From positions 124,001 to 188,000 of the forward strand of contig NZ_JBEPKD010000002.1 in assembly GCF_040544555.1 (NCBI RefSeq): DNA of 64,000 bases. Reading direction: 5' to 3'. The number at the start of each line of letters is the position of its first letter. Positions within the stretch are counted from its first letter, which is position 1. This DNA comes from Halalkalibacter oceani (GTDB lineage: Bacteria > Bacillota > Bacilli > Bacillales > Bacillaceae_D). Shown here piece after piece: positions 24,881 through 34,430 of this stretch. Position numbers and translations under genes: made by a program. The notes below the pieces were generated by a model that ran no database searches, was not told the origin of the DNA, and saw only the letters and a program-made list of their open reading frames with translations.

Positions 24881-26506
24881 TCAATGGTCTTCGCTAATGA
24901 CCGCTTCCGCAATATTAACAGCATGGTCACCAATTCTTTCCAAATTGCTGACAATGTCGACAAAGACGATGCCGGCAGAACCGGAGCATTGGCCTTCGTT
25001 GACGCGCTGAATATGCTGCTTTCTCAGCTTTCGTTCCATCCGGTCAATCATTTCTTCTTTCTCGATCACGGAACGCGCCATGTCGCCATCGACTTTATCC
25101 AGGGAGAGAACAGCTTCTTTTAAAGTGGAAATCGTTAAATCAAACATCTCTTGCAAATCGGACATCGCGGTCTCCGATAAATTAACCTTGTTCGCTTTTT
25201 GATAATCCTTCAATTCAACAATGTTTTCGATATGGTCGCCGATTCTTTCAATATCTCGAACCGTATCCATCAGCATCGAGTGCATTTTTGAATCCGGCCC
25301 TGACAACGAACGCGACGAAATTAAAATCAAATAGTCTGTAATTTTGCGATCTAAATTATTAATCGCCTCTTCAAACTGCACGGCCATTTCAGCATGGCGC
25401 TTCGTGCCGTTACGAAGATATTGACTGACCTCAAAAAGCCCTTTTTCCGAGAAATCAGCCATTCGTAATACTTCCTGCTTCGCCTGTCCAAGCGCGATTG
25501 CCGGCGAACTGCCGATAAATCGTGGATCTAAATGCTTTGTCTTATATTCAATGCTGTATTCCTCACCAGGGACGAGTTTGGTTACAATGGCCGCCAGCAC
25601 CGCAATGAACGGCAGCTGAATCAGCGTATTCGAAACGTTGAAGATCCCGTGAGCAAACGCAATCGTCATTGGCCGATTCAAGTTTATCTGTACCGCCAAA
25701 AACTCGATCAAATTCAAAAAGAGTGGAAAAACAATCAGAACGAGCACGGTCCCAATCAAGTTGAAAATGACATGGGTCAACGCTGCACGCTTTGCCGCAA
25801 TTGAGGCTCCAATCGCCGCCAGCACCGCTGTGATCGTCGTCCCGATGTTGTCACCGAACAACACCGGCAGTGCTGAGTCAAGTCCCATAGCCCCTTGCTC
25901 ATAAAGCTGCTGTAAAAGCGCAATCGCCGCACTGGAACTTTGCACGAGCACGGTAAATACCGTACCAATCAGCACCCCAAGCAAAGGCGTTTCACTCATG
26001 CTAAGTGTTAATTCTGTAAAGGCTTCAAGTTCACGTAATGGTTTCATTCCTTCTCCCATTAGCTCTAGTCCATAAAAAAGAGCACCGAAGCCAAAAATAA
26101 CTTGTCCATAATTGTTGAATTTCTTATTTTTCAAAAAGAAAATCAAGGCAGCTCCGAGGGCAATAATCGGTAAAGAATAGGCAGATATATCGATCCCGAT
26201 AATAAACGCTGTTACCGTCGTTCCGATATTCGCTCCCATAATGACACCGATCGCCTGCTTTAATGTCATAAAGCCGGCATTTACTAATCCAATTGTTAAT
26301 ACGGTTGTGCCGGAACTCGTTTGCAAAAGCACCGTTACAAACAGACCAGCTATCACCCCCATTAACGGGTTGGTCGTAAATTTATCGAGAAGATCCCGCA
26401 GGCGCTCCCCGGCAACCTTCTGTAATCCATCCCCCATGAATTTAATTCCGAACAGGAAAATCCCCAGACCCCCAAAAAACATGAACAAGAGTGATTGTAA
26501 ATCCAC
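24881..26506 (-). CDS. Na+/phosphate cotransporter (NptA/YjbB type) with PhoU-like tail
   Basis: The 541-residue protein begins with two inverted Na/Pi-cotransporter repeats (about residues 5-145 and 165-310) bearing the QTSSGTTV and QSSSAAIA motifs and GANIGTT/GDNIGTT partners. The C-terminal 200 residues form a PhoU-like helical bundle. It imports or exports inorganic phosphate with sodium across the cytoplasmic membrane. It is monocistronic, with a terminator behind it. Upstream at 26555-26577 are TTCGACA and ATCGACA words like Spo0A boxes, of uncertain meaning. Confidence 0.93.
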   Translation of the reverse strand: MDLQSLLFMFFGGLGIFLFGIKFMGDGLQKVAGERLRDLLDKFTTNPLMGVIAGLFVTVLLQTSSGTTVLTIGLVNAGFMTLKQAIGVIMGANIGTTVTAFIIGIDISAYSLPIIALGAALIFFLKNKKFNNYGQVIFGFGALFYGLELMGEGMKPLRELEAFTELTLSMSETPLLGVLIGTVFTVLVQSSSAAIALLQQLYEQGAMGLDSALPVLFGDNIGTTITAVLAAIGASIAAKRAALTHVIFNLIGTVLVLIVFPLFLNLIEFLAVQINLNRPMTIAFAHGIFNVSNTLIQLPFIAVLAAIVTKLVPGEEYSIEYKTKHLDPRFIGSSPAIALGQAKQEVLRMADFSEKGLFEVSQYLRNGTKRHAEMAVQFEEAINNLDRKITDYLILISSRSLSGPDSKMHSMLMDTVRDIERIGDHIENIVELKDYQKANKVNLSETAMSDLQEMFDLTISTLKEAVLSLDKVDGDMARSVIEKEEMIDRMERKLRKQHIQRVNEGQCSGSAGIVFVDIVSNLERIGDHAVNIAEAVISEDH

Positions 26507-26741
26507 AAATCCTCATCCCTTCATTTTCATAAGTCATCGTAAACTTTTGTCAAATTCGACAAAGCTCAACATCGACACCCTGTCTATTATTATTCATTTA
26601 TGAACGGTTTGTAAATATGTATTTCGTATTTTTTCATATACGCTCTTTCTTTTAGTGATTCTTCCCTGAAATACATGGATCATACTCATAGTATTTTCTA
26701 GCGACATTCGTTAAAATAGGGAAGGGAAAAAGGAGGCAGTC

Positions 26742-27518
26742 ATGAGTTTCTGGAAATGGTTTACAAAATGTTATGATCGGAAGGTAGTCGCCTATAGCCG
26801 GCTCCGCCCTATTACTTCGACAATTTGGCATGTTCTTTTTGTCATGCTTTTGGCCAGCTTTCCATTTGTCCTTTCGACAATGATAAGCGCAGTCGCTAAT
26901 GTTGAACATCTGCAAGAGACGTTACAAGCCGATCTTCCCGATTTCCAGCTTGTTAACGGGGAATTAAGCATGGAACATGAAGAAGTCTATATCGCTGAAC
27001 ATACAAATGATTATCTTTTTGTGATTGATCCAAATCTCACCTATCCAAAGGAGGAATTGCCGGCACTTCACAATGGGGTCGTCCTGCAAAAACAGGAACT
27101 GATTATGATCGACGAAGGTCATCTCCAAACAGTCCCTTATCTTCTTCTTGGCGGCCAGCAGCTCTCTGGTGATCAGCTCAAAGCTCGGATTGATGACCTG
27201 GCCGGCTTTTTGCCAATTTTGCTCGGAGTCGTGAGCATCCTGATGTATGCGGCATTAGCAGGAACAGCCTTTCTCGGCATTACGGCCCTCGCTTTCATCG
27301 GCCTGGCCTTTCGTCAAAAGCAGCGTTTTCTTACTTACCGTCACTTATGGCTGATGACCGCTCATGCTTTCACGTATCCGGCAATTGTGCTATTTTGGAT
27401 CGACACATTTTTATGGAAAGTTCCATTCACTGCTTTTGTACTAGCGACTTTTGTCTATTTATTGCTGGCAATGAAATCAATTCCGCTGCCAAAACAAAAG
27501 AAGCGAGTCGCTCCTTAG
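26742..27518 (+). CDS. DUF1189 family membrane protein
   Basis: The 258-residue protein has a membrane helix at about 28-50, an extracellular part of about 100 residues and about four helices in the last 110 residues. This is the DUF1189 plan, found in many Bacillaceae (related to YqgB and to YvdJ of maltose loci) with no proven function. ATG 26742 follows AAAAGGAGG. Its 3-prime end overlaps a terminator for the convergent iron operon. Confidence 0.75.
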   Translation: MSFWKWFTKCYDRKVVAYSRLRPITSTIWHVLFVMLLASFPFVLSTMISAVANVEHLQETLQADLPDFQLVNGELSMEHEEVYIAEHTNDYLFVIDPNLTYPKEELPALHNGVVLQKQELIMIDEGHLQTVPYLLLGGQQLSGDQLKARIDDLAGFLPILLGVVSILMYAALAGTAFLGITALAFIGLAFRQKQRFLTYRHLWLMTAHAFTYPAIVLFWIDTFLWKVPFTAFVLATFVYLLLAMKSIPLPKQKKRVAP

Positions 27519-27528
27519 CGCTCGCTTC
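27491..27528 (-). terminator. Terminator of the iron-uptake operon
   Basis: On the minus strand GAAGCGAG and CTCGCTTC form a stem followed by TTTTGTTTT. It lies inside the last codons of the convergent DUF1189 gene. Confidence 0.75.
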
Positions 27529-27539
27529 CCAAGATAATG

Positions 27540-28517
27540 TTATTGCTCCGTAAAGAGCTTCTCCGCATCATCCAATGCCATGTCCTGTCCGAGTGCGGAA
27601 TAATCAAGCCATGTTTGGCCGTCGAGCGTGTAGACATGATTGTTCTTTACCGCTTCGAGATTATTCCAGACTGGATTTTTCGCCAGCTCGTCAAAACTTC
27701 TCTTCGCATCATCATCATTGTTGACGATCAAAAAGATCGCATCTGCCCCCAAATCAGGCAGCACTTCTTTTGAAATAACGGCAAATGGCTCGTCCCCCGT
27801 CATCTCTTCCAATCCATCAATCGGCGTTAACCCGAGGTCATCGAACATAATCGGCCCCATCGGACGGTTCATGCTCATTACCCTCATTTCCTTGGCCGAG
27901 ACGCGGATCGCCATCACTTTCGCCTCTTCACCAAGTTCATCGTGGATGAACGACTTCACCCGCTCTGCCTTTTCTTCGTATGCTTCGATAAACTGTTCTG
28001 CGACCTGCTCGCGTCCGACATAAGAAGCCGTCTCCAGCAAATGATCGCGCCATGTCCCTTCATCGATATCCGTGCTGATGACCGGGGCGATTTTTTCCAA
28101 TGTGTCGAGCGACTCCGCGCCGAAATGCGCATCCGTAAAAATGTAATCCGGCTCCAGCGCCAAGATGGCTTCCATATCAGGACTTGTCACAACGCCCAGC
28201 TTTGCGCTGCCCTCAAGCAAATCCGCGACATGCGGTAGAAAATCACCTACGCCCCCACCAATTGCCGAACCTGCCGGCTTAATCCCGAGCGCCAGCAGAT
28301 TATTCGTCATATGAATCGACATCGAGGCGATGACCGAATCCGGATCAACCATCGGCTCACCTCCGTCCGCCTCCGTTTCGTTGCCATTTTCCGTCACAGC
28401 TGCGTCCTCGCCGGCAGACGATGTCTCGACGTCAGCTGTCGTTTCCCCTGTTTGTCCGCAAGCGACAAGCAGCATGATGAAAAGAAGCAGCAATAAAGGT
28501 TTGATAATAAATTTCAT
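27540..28517 (-). CDS. Iron-siderophore ABC transporter, binding lipoprotein
   Basis: The 325-residue protein has a signal peptide with lipobox LLVACG and an acidic linker (about 25-55), then the periplasmic-binding-protein type III fold. The family anchor words are ALEPDYIFTDA and, near the end, LEAVKNNHVYTLDG. It captures a ferric siderophore, probably hydroxamate or catecholate, outside the membrane and hands it to the two permeases encoded just upstream. No ATPase gene is present in the operon, so the transporter must share one (FhuC/YusV type). Confidence 0.9.
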   Translation of the reverse strand: MKFIIKPLLLLLFIMLLVACGQTGETTADVETSSAGEDAAVTENGNETEADGGEPMVDPDSVIASMSIHMTNNLLALGIKPAGSAIGGGVGDFLPHVADLLEGSAKLGVVTSPDMEAILALEPDYIFTDAHFGAESLDTLEKIAPVISTDIDEGTWRDHLLETASYVGREQVAEQFIEAYEEKAERVKSFIHDELGEEAKVMAIRVSAKEMRVMSMNRPMGPIMFDDLGLTPIDGLEEMTGDEPFAVISKEVLPDLGADAIFLIVNNDDDAKRSFDELAKNPVWNNLEAVKNNHVYTLDGQTWLDYSALGQDMALDDAEKLFTEQ

Positions 28518-28532
28518 TGGTTCATTATCCTT

Positions 28533-29567
28533 TCATGATTCAAATTTATTTTTTCGCAGCAGCAAATAAAGAAAATAAGGACCACCTAAAGCAGCGACAA
28601 TGACACCGGCAGGAATTTCATTAGGGCGAAAAAGCGAACGGCCGGCTGTATCGGCCATCACGAGAACCGCCATGCCGATCAATGCCGTTATGAGCAAAGA
28701 GCCGCTATGCTTTGGTCCGACAAGGCGACGCGCAATATGGGGAGCAGCCAGACCGATAAAGCTAATCCCTCCGGCGACTGAAACGCTTGCGCAGGACAAG
28801 GCGACCGCGAGCAGCAGCAACAGAAATCTGTTTTTTGTCGGTGAATTGCCGAGCCCTGTGGCGATCTCGTCGCCGAGACTGAATAAATCAAGCTTTCGCG
28901 ATTGCATATAGATTAGCGGAAAGCAGAGCACTACCCACGGCAAAAGCGCCCAAACATGCACCCACTCTCTTCCCCAGACATTACCGGCCAGCCAGCGTGC
29001 GGCAAACGCATAGGTCGTGTCATCGAGCCTGAGCGACAGCAGCAGCGTTAAAGCGCTGAATCCAGCCGCCACCGCAATGCCGACGAGAATTAGCCGGATT
29101 GGCAGAAGACCGCGATAGCGATCATAGGAAAGCAGGAAAACAATAAAGGCCACAAGCAAGCCACCGGCAAAGGCAAACAGTGGAATCATTAGTGACATCG
29201 GTCCGTTCATTTCTAAAAAAAAGCTAATGTAGACGATTAAGCCAAACGCCGCTCCAGTATTCACACCAAGGATGCCGGGGTCGGCAAGCGAGTTGCGCGA
29301 AACGCCCTGAAAAACCATCCCTGTCACCCCAAGACCTGCTCCTGCAAGCATCGTAACGAGTATGCGCGGCAGCCGAAATTCGTACAGGGCCATCGTCTCG
29401 TACGGGGTGCCATAACCGAACAGCGTTTTCCAAACCCCGAGTGGAGAAATCGGCATCGAGCCAGTATGTAAGCCAACGAGAATGATAAGCAGAACAATCA
29501 AGACAAAAACAAGCGAAACGCCAAGGAGACGTTTTCTCCTGCTCCTGATGATTTCCTCCAGCTTCAT
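28533..29567 (-). CDS. Iron-siderophore ABC permease (FecCD family), second subunit
   Basis: The 344-residue protein has about nine membrane helices and the FecCD motifs RLPRILVTMLAGAGLG and GISFIGLAAPHIAR. It forms a heterodimer with the adjacent permease. ATG 29567 lies three bases after the stop of the first permease and behind GGAGGG. GC content and codon use match the neighbours. Confidence 0.93.
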   Translation of the reverse strand: MKLEEIIRSRRKRLLGVSLVFVLIVLLIILVGLHTGSMPISPLGVWKTLFGYGTPYETMALYEFRLPRILVTMLAGAGLGVTGMVFQGVSRNSLADPGILGVNTGAAFGLIVYISFFLEMNGPMSLMIPLFAFAGGLLVAFIVFLLSYDRYRGLLPIRLILVGIAVAAGFSALTLLLSLRLDDTTYAFAARWLAGNVWGREWVHVWALLPWVVLCFPLIYMQSRKLDLFSLGDEIATGLGNSPTKNRFLLLLLAVALSCASVSVAGGISFIGLAAPHIARRLVGPKHSGSLLITALIGMAVLVMADTAGRSLFRPNEIPAGVIVAALGGPYFLYLLLRKNKFES

Positions 29568-29570
29568 CTG

Positions 29571-30563
29571 CTACAGCTCCCTCCTTTCCTTGCGCGCGAT
29601 GTAAAGAAAGAAAGGAACACCGACGAGAGCAACCATCGCCCCGATCGCAAATTCCCTTGGCGGATTGACCATCCTCGAAGCAAAATCAGCCCAGACGAGT
29701 AAAATCGCCCCAAGTAGGGCCGACATCAAAATTCGCTTCCGGTAATCGATCCCGACAAGCCAGCGGGCAATATGGGGGGCAACAAGACCGACAAACCCGA
29801 TCGAGCCGGCGACTGCGACCGCTGAGCCTGCCAATAGAACGGCGGCCGTCATCCCTTGCAGCCTGACGGCATTAAGGGAAACGCCCAAGCTTACCGCTGA
29901 ATCATCACCAAGAGACAAAAAGGTAATCGGGCGCCCCAGCATGACCGCCCAAACCGCGACGATGAAGACAATCGGCGCGAGGAGCCGCAAATGCTCCCAG
30001 CCAATTCCGCCTACTCCCCCCGCATACCAAAACGCCAGATCCTGACTCAGTTGAAAATAGATGGCGATTCCTGTGCTCAACGACTGCAAAATCGCCGCCA
30101 CAACGGCCCCGGCGATCGTCAGCCTCAATGGCGAGTGAACGGAACCGAGCAGCATAATAAAGATAGTCGTCAGCCCCGCTCCGAAAAAAGCAAGTACAAT
30201 TAACGTGCTGTATGAGACCGATGGGATAAATGCAAAGCTGAGCGCAACAACAAAGGCCGCTCCCGCGTTCACCCCCAATATCCCGGTGTCCGCCATCGGA
30301 TTACGCGTTATCCCTTGCATAATCGCTCCCGCAATGGCAAAGGCCATCCCCGTAACAGCCGCTCCAAGTACTCGCGGAAGGCGGATATCATGGACGACCT
30401 GGTGGGTCGTCCATTGTTCATCATAGTGGAAGACTGCAGCCCACACCGTCTCCAGTGTGACATCCTTAGCTCCATAGGAGACGCTGATAAAAAGGGTTAG
30501 CGCCAATCCAGTCAGGGCCGCAACAAACCATACTATTGTAATCAACCGCTTCGATCCAGCCAT
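29571..30563 (-). CDS. Iron-siderophore ABC permease (FecCD family), first subunit
   Basis: The 330-residue permease opens the operon. It carries IRLPRVLGAAVTGMA near residue 60 and GFVGLVAPHIARWLVG near 265, and about nine membrane helices. A Fur-regulated promoter lies upstream. The order permease-permease-binding protein without an ATPase is shared with several Bacillus siderophore systems. Confidence 0.93.
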   Translation of the reverse strand: MAGSKRLITIVWFVAALTGLALTLFISVSYGAKDVTLETVWAAVFHYDEQWTTHQVVHDIRLPRVLGAAVTGMAFAIAGAIMQGITRNPMADTGILGVNAGAAFVVALSFAFIPSVSYSTLIVLAFFGAGLTTIFIMLLGSVHSPLRLTIAGAVVAAILQSLSTGIAIYFQLSQDLAFWYAGGVGGIGWEHLRLLAPIVFIVAVWAVMLGRPITFLSLGDDSAVSLGVSLNAVRLQGMTAAVLLAGSAVAVAGSIGFVGLVAPHIARWLVGIDYRKRILMSALLGAILLVWADFASRMVNPPREFAIGAMVALVGVPFFLYIARKERREL

Positions 30564-30590
30564 GACGATGTCTACTTCCTTCCCAACCCA

Positions 30591-30612
30591 TTAATAATGA
30601 TCATCATTCTCA
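30591..30612 (-). promoter_or_regulatory. Putative Fur box 2
   Basis: The minus strand reads TGAGAATGATGATCATTATT, close to the Fur consensus of interleaved TGATAAT units, 30-50 bases before the first permease start. Confidence 0.65.
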
Positions 30613-30724
30613 CTAAAAATCGAAAAAAAAGCTGCATGACCGCTTCCCCTTTGCCCCCTAGCAAACAAGAGGCCAAAACCTCCTCCTTTTTCCAGTGGAA
30701 ATTGCTCATTATCCAAACAACCAC

Positions 30725-30739
30725 TGATAATGATTATCA
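30725..30739 (-). promoter_or_regulatory. Fur box 1, perfect 7-1-7 palindrome
   Basis: TGATAATGATTATCA is an exact 7-1-7 Fur operator. It directly abuts the -10 box of the promoter at 30740-30768, so Fe-loaded Fur would block initiation. Confidence 0.9.
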
Positions 30740-30768
30740 ATATTAACAAAACTATGTACGCCTGTCAA
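30740..30768 (-). promoter_or_regulatory. Sigma-A promoter of the iron operon
   Basis: Minus-strand TTGACA (30763-30768), 17 bases, then TAATAT (30740-30745). The mRNA leader of about 170 bases includes the second Fur box. Confidence 0.85.
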
Positions 30769-30817
30769 TTTTCATACCTCGGACTGGACCGAGCAATCCC
30801 GACAAGAATGAAAAGGT

Positions 30818-30925
30818 CAGATAAAACTAGCTTTGAGCTATTGGCGATCGCAGATTGTAGCGATTCCGCTCATGCTTAAGGGCTGGGCAAAAGGTAAAAA
30901 AACAACCTTCTTCCCAGCCCTCATA
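30818..30925. repeat. Modular intergenic repeat (copy 2)
   Basis: AAAACTAGCTTTGAGC is followed by a GGCGATCGCAGATTGTAGCG module and then GGGCTGGGCAAAAGGT / ACCTTCTTCCCAGCCC, a stem with an A-rich loop. Copies of these modules occur at 338, 37048, 48850 and 59111. It lies between the iron promoter and nfeD and probably ends upstream transcripts. Confidence 0.7.
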
Positions 30926-30927
30926 CA

Positions 30928-31575
30928 TTACTCGCTTTCCTTGTTTTCTTCGCGCTTCTTAACGACAATCCGCGTTCCGTCAACGGAAACAACTTCAATC
31001 GGCGCGCCCGCTTCAATCCATTGACCACCGCTTGTCGCGCTGTACTGGGCCCCGTCAATCTCAATCGAGCCAGTCGGGCGGAATGGCGTTAACGTTTTGC
31101 CTTCCTTGCCGACTAATGATGTGTAGCTCTCATTGATCGAATTATAGCCGAGATCTCCCGTTAAACGATCCTTCAAGGTCATTTTCGCCCACAAATTACG
31201 CGATGGAAACACCTTCAGGAAAAGGGCGGAACCAAACCCTCCCAAGAGGAAGCCCATTGAGACAAACACTCCGTAAAGAAACGTTGGTGCAGGTACGGCC
31301 AAGCCAATAATCATCAGGATAATTCCGAGTAAAGCGACGGTACCATCCGTAATCACCTTGCCATCAATGATAATCAAAGCAAGCCCTACTACATAAAGAA
31401 TGACAACCCAAAAACCGACTTCCCCTGACAAATGATAGGAGAAATACATCGCCATAATCGCGATCCCTAATAGTGCAAAAAGGCCCTTCGCCCGTACGAG
31501 CAGTTCGCCAATTAAAAATAACGTTCCGAGAAACACAACTAAAAATCCGATACTAGCTGAATCTAACCATTCCAT
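30928..31575 (-). CDS. NfeD family membrane protein
   Basis: The 215-residue protein has four to five N-terminal membrane helices (1-125) and a C-terminal OB-fold-like NfeD domain (about 145-210) with the pattern GKEGKTLTPFRPTGSIEIDG. NfeD proteins work with flotillin or SPFH partners in membrane organisation; no flotillin gene is adjacent here. The ATG follows AAAGGGGG. A repeat hairpin lies immediately downstream. Confidence 0.9.
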   Translation of the reverse strand: MEWLDSASIGFLVVFLGTLFLIGELLVRAKGLFALLGIAIMAMYFSYHLSGEVGFWVVILYVVGLALIIIDGKVITDGTVALLGIILMIIGLAVPAPTFLYGVFVSMGFLLGGFGSALFLKVFPSRNLWAKMTLKDRLTGDLGYNSINESYTSLVGKEGKTLTPFRPTGSIEIDGAQYSATSGGQWIEAGAPIEVVSVDGTRIVVKKREENKESE

Positions 31576-31627
31576 AACCCCGTCCCCCTTTCCTATACAT
31601 ACGGCTAACCCCCATCACTTGGTTTCA

Positions 31628-31670
31628 GCAAAACGGAAAAAAGCATAAAATTCACTTTTATCCGTTTTGC
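31628..31670 (-). repeat. Inverted repeat between DUF1002 gene and nfeD
   Basis: GCAAAACGGA and TCCGTTTTGC, ten bases each, are separated by 23 bases. Neither strand has a strong T-run after it, so this may be a weak terminator or an mRNA-stabilising hairpin. Confidence 0.5.
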
Positions 31671-31699
31671 CGGCGCCAGCGTGCACGAATCAGGTCCGG

Positions 31700-32575
31700 T
31701 TATGAACTGAAAACACCGCGCAGTGAATCAATCAGGCTGTTAATAAACTCAAGGAAGCTGCGAATAAAGCCTTGCGTCTCTTCCCGATTTAAAAATTCGC
31801 CAAGATTGTCGCGCACATTTGTAATTTGTTCCTGCACCTGATTCCAGTCAATGTTTAAGTCCTTCATTCGCATAAACAATGAGACAAGTCCATTCAGTTC
31901 TTCATCAGTCAACGTAATGCCAAGCTCCTCTGCAATCCGACGAATCAATTCACGCAGATCATCCTCTGTCTCCACAGGGTTGTTCGCAATTTCTTCCTTG
32001 ACCCGGTTCATTAATTCCGTCGCCTGCTCTATACCAATTGACTCACTCAGTTCGGCAGTCGTCACCATTTCTTCATTGGCGATTTGCTTCTGTTCTTCAG
32101 GAATTTCAATCTCTGTTGCAATTTCATACGCCTTGATCAGACCGGTTAATGCCGCCGTTCCCGATACTTCGACCGGCGCCGTCACATAAATATCGGCATC
32201 CTCCACGCCGGCTGTAATCAGCGCATTGGCATACATCGCTTCCGACACCCATTTTATATTATGCGTTTCTACATTAATTCCCGCTCCACTTTCCTGCAAC
32301 GTAATTTTCGAGGAGGAAAGAGCGCGTGTCCCAATTTGACTCGCACTAATATAGTCTCCTAAATATTGATGCTCTTCTTCATTTGTCACATATACAATCG
32401 GATCATTCTCCGTTGCTCCCATTTCATTTAGCAGTGCCTGCCGCTGTTCCGCGGAAAGAGAATCTCCAAGGGTCACGATCACGTCACCTGGAGCTGCGTC
32501 AGCGAAAACAAGCATCGGCATGAACAAACTAAAAACAAGTAAAAGCACCCAGCTTCTTTTTACATTTTTCATCAT
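31700..32575 (-). CDS. Secreted DUF1002 protein (YpuA-like)
   Basis: The 291-residue protein starts at ATG 32575 (AAAAGGAG upstream) with a signal peptide that ends near VFADAAPGD. The DUF1002 signature, VTLGDSLSAEQR, then VYVTNEEE and a ETHNIKWVS block, follows. B. subtilis YpuA is the named relative; it has been linked to cell-envelope stress but lacks a defined activity. The C-terminal 120 residues are helical and rich in Glu and Leu. It is preceded by an MFS gene on the same strand about 135 bases away. Confidence 0.85.
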   Translation of the reverse strand: MMKNVKRSWVLLLVFSLFMPMLVFADAAPGDVIVTLGDSLSAEQRQALLNEMGATENDPIVYVTNEEEHQYLGDYISASQIGTRALSSSKITLQESGAGINVETHNIKWVSEAMYANALITAGVEDADIYVTAPVEVSGTAALTGLIKAYEIATEIEIPEEQKQIANEEMVTTAELSESIGIEQATELMNRVKEEIANNPVETEDDLRELIRRIAEELGITLTDEELNGLVSLFMRMKDLNIDWNQVQEQITNVRDNLGEFLNREETQGFIRSFLEFINSLIDSLRGVFSS

Positions 32576-32710
32576 AATCGACTCCTTTTTTTGACGAGCT
32601 TTCTTTGATTTCTCTAAGCGCTCTGTCAACACTCTATGTAACGAGTGTTCTATACACAAGGAAACACATTTATTGAATAAAAGAAAAGGGCCTTTTGTCT
32701 CATTTACCGA

Positions 32711-33934
32711 TCAGCTTAAAGGAAATGGGCGACAGCTTTTCCCAATTGGCAAACAAGACCAGCTGCTCATAAACAGAAGACCGACCAATGTTACACAAAA
32801 AAATGAAGTATACATCATTTGCTCAACATCGGCAACCCATTGAGCATATAACACCGGGCCAAAAGCCACACCTAAAAAGCGCAGCATCGCATAAAAAGCA
32901 AAGACCGTCCCCCTTTCCTGCTCCGAGACAATGGAAGCGAGCGCTGCATTAGCGGAAGGAAGAACAATCCCAAAGCCCGCTCCAAATAGGAGAAGACCGG
33001 CGAGTACAACGGATAGCTCTGTTGAAAAAATCATACCGAAAATGCTGAGAATCATCAAGGCCGCGCCAGACAGCATCCCTCTTTTATAGCTGTCCTCCCT
33101 GCCGTGCAGCTTCTTTCCGGTCGTATAGGAAGACAGCGTCAAAGCAAGCAGCGGGATCGCCAGAAAAAGCCCGGCCCAGATCGGCGATACCCATTGCTGT
33201 TCTTCTAACCGAAAGGACAAATAAAACAAAAAACCAAACAGCATGAACATCCCGAATGCACCAGCCGTAAAAATTGGCAGAAGCCAGCGCCACTCCCTTT
33301 GGAACAAAGACCGTAAACGCCGAAATTTAACCCAAATCGCCTCTTGGCCGCGGGCCTGATTTTTCTTACCCGGTAAAAAGAAGGCGATCCCGACAAACGC
33401 CAGCAGGGCAAATGCAAACAGCACAACGAAGCTGAGCGACCATGAATAGAGCAAAAGCAACGCCCCGATAATCGGGCTGACGACCTTCCCCGCGCCATTA
33501 AATACTTCAATTAACCCAAACGCCTGGTTGCGCTGCGGCCCCTGATACAAGTCACTGACGAGAGCCATTGCCAGCGGCGTGATGCTTCCCGCTCCGATTC
33601 CTTGCAGCACTCTGGCGACAAGCAGTAAAGCAAAGGAAGTTAGCGCACTGCTCGTCGCCAATGACGCAAGCAGCGCTCCTCCCATAATAAAGGGAAGTGC
33701 GGTCAATGCGACCTGCTTCCGGCCATAGCGGTCGGAAAGAACACCGCCTAAAGGGACAAACAAAGCAGCGGGAATCGAAAAGCTTGTCAGCAGCATCCCG
33801 CCCTGGAACGTGGTAATCATTAAGTCTGTCTGCATCATCGGCAGAAGGGGAATAAACATCGAATTCCCAATCACCATAATAAAAGGGAGCAACCCGATAA
33901 AAACAATCAAATAGACAGGCTGGCGCTCATTCAT
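32711..33934 (-). CDS. MFS drug-efflux-type transporter
   Basis: The 407-residue protein has 12 predicted membrane helices. The DHA1 motif GGVLSDRYGRKQV follows helix 2, and VLQGIGAG resembles motif C of antiporters. ATG 33934 is the start, nine bases after GAGGAGG; an upstream TTG lies within the Shine-Dalgarno. The last 20 residues (a Cys- and Pro-containing, non-helical tail) look unlike other family members and could reflect a late frameshift. Substrate unknown. Confidence 0.85.
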   Translation of the reverse strand: MNERQPVYLIVFIGLLPFIMVIGNSMFIPLLPMMQTDLMITTFQGGMLLTSFSIPAALFVPLGGVLSDRYGRKQVALTALPFIMGGALLASLATSSALTSFALLLVARVLQGIGAGSITPLAMALVSDLYQGPQRNQAFGLIEVFNGAGKVVSPIIGALLLLYSWSLSFVVLFAFALLAFVGIAFFLPGKKNQARGQEAIWVKFRRLRSLFQREWRWLLPIFTAGAFGMFMLFGFLFYLSFRLEEQQWVSPIWAGLFLAIPLLALTLSSYTTGKKLHGREDSYKRGMLSGAALMILSIFGMIFSTELSVVLAGLLLFGAGFGIVLPSANAALASIVSEQERGTVFAFYAMLRFLGVAFGPVLYAQWVADVEQMMYTSFFCVTLVGLLFMSSWSCLPIGKSCRPFPLS

Positions 33935-34070
33935 CCGAAAAAACCTCCTCAACGTTCAAGCAAAGTTGTCATAATTATTCCTTGTCCACATATACTGGAT
34001 AATAGTAGAAACGGTAAAACGGCAGATGGCGTCTTCCATTACAGGCAGGCGCTAAAAGGAGGACAAGCTA

Positions 34071-34430
34071 ATGAAACGACTCGTGACGATCGCGATAGTG
34101 TTGATGATTTTATACTGCACTTATTATGATCTTTCGATTGGAACTTTACCCAATGGGTTAACGAAGGCGGCTGAAGCCGAGCAGGAGGCACAGATCCAGC
34201 GAGAAGCCGAACAACCTTTGCCCCCTCCTTTAGCGCAAGCGCCTTATCAGGAGGTCATCGTTGAACCGGGCCATACCGTTTTGTCGATTGTTGAACATCT
34301 TCATGAAGGTCCAATCCCGGCTTCGATCCAGGAAATTGTCTATGATTTCAAAGAGCTGAATCAAGGACTTGAGCCGGAGGATATGCAAATTGGCAAGGTT
34401 TACCGATTCCCGCTTTATCATTCGCATTAA
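34071..34430 (+). CDS. YqfZ-like membrane-anchored LysM-type protein
   Basis: The 119-residue protein has a signal anchor (about 5-22), an Ala/Glu/Gln-rich linker and a C-terminal LysM-like domain from about residue 62 that begins VEPGHTVLSIVEHL and ends KVYRFPLYH. It sits directly upstream of ispG, as yqfZ does in B. subtilis. The external LysM-like domain suggests peptidoglycan contact. ATG 34071 follows AAAAGGAGG. Confidence 0.75.
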   Translation: MKRLVTIAIVLMILYCTYYDLSIGTLPNGLTKAAEAEQEAQIQREAEQPLPPPLAQAPYQEVIVEPGHTVLSIVEHLHEGPIPASIQEIVYDFKELNQGLEPEDMQIGKVYRFPLYHSH

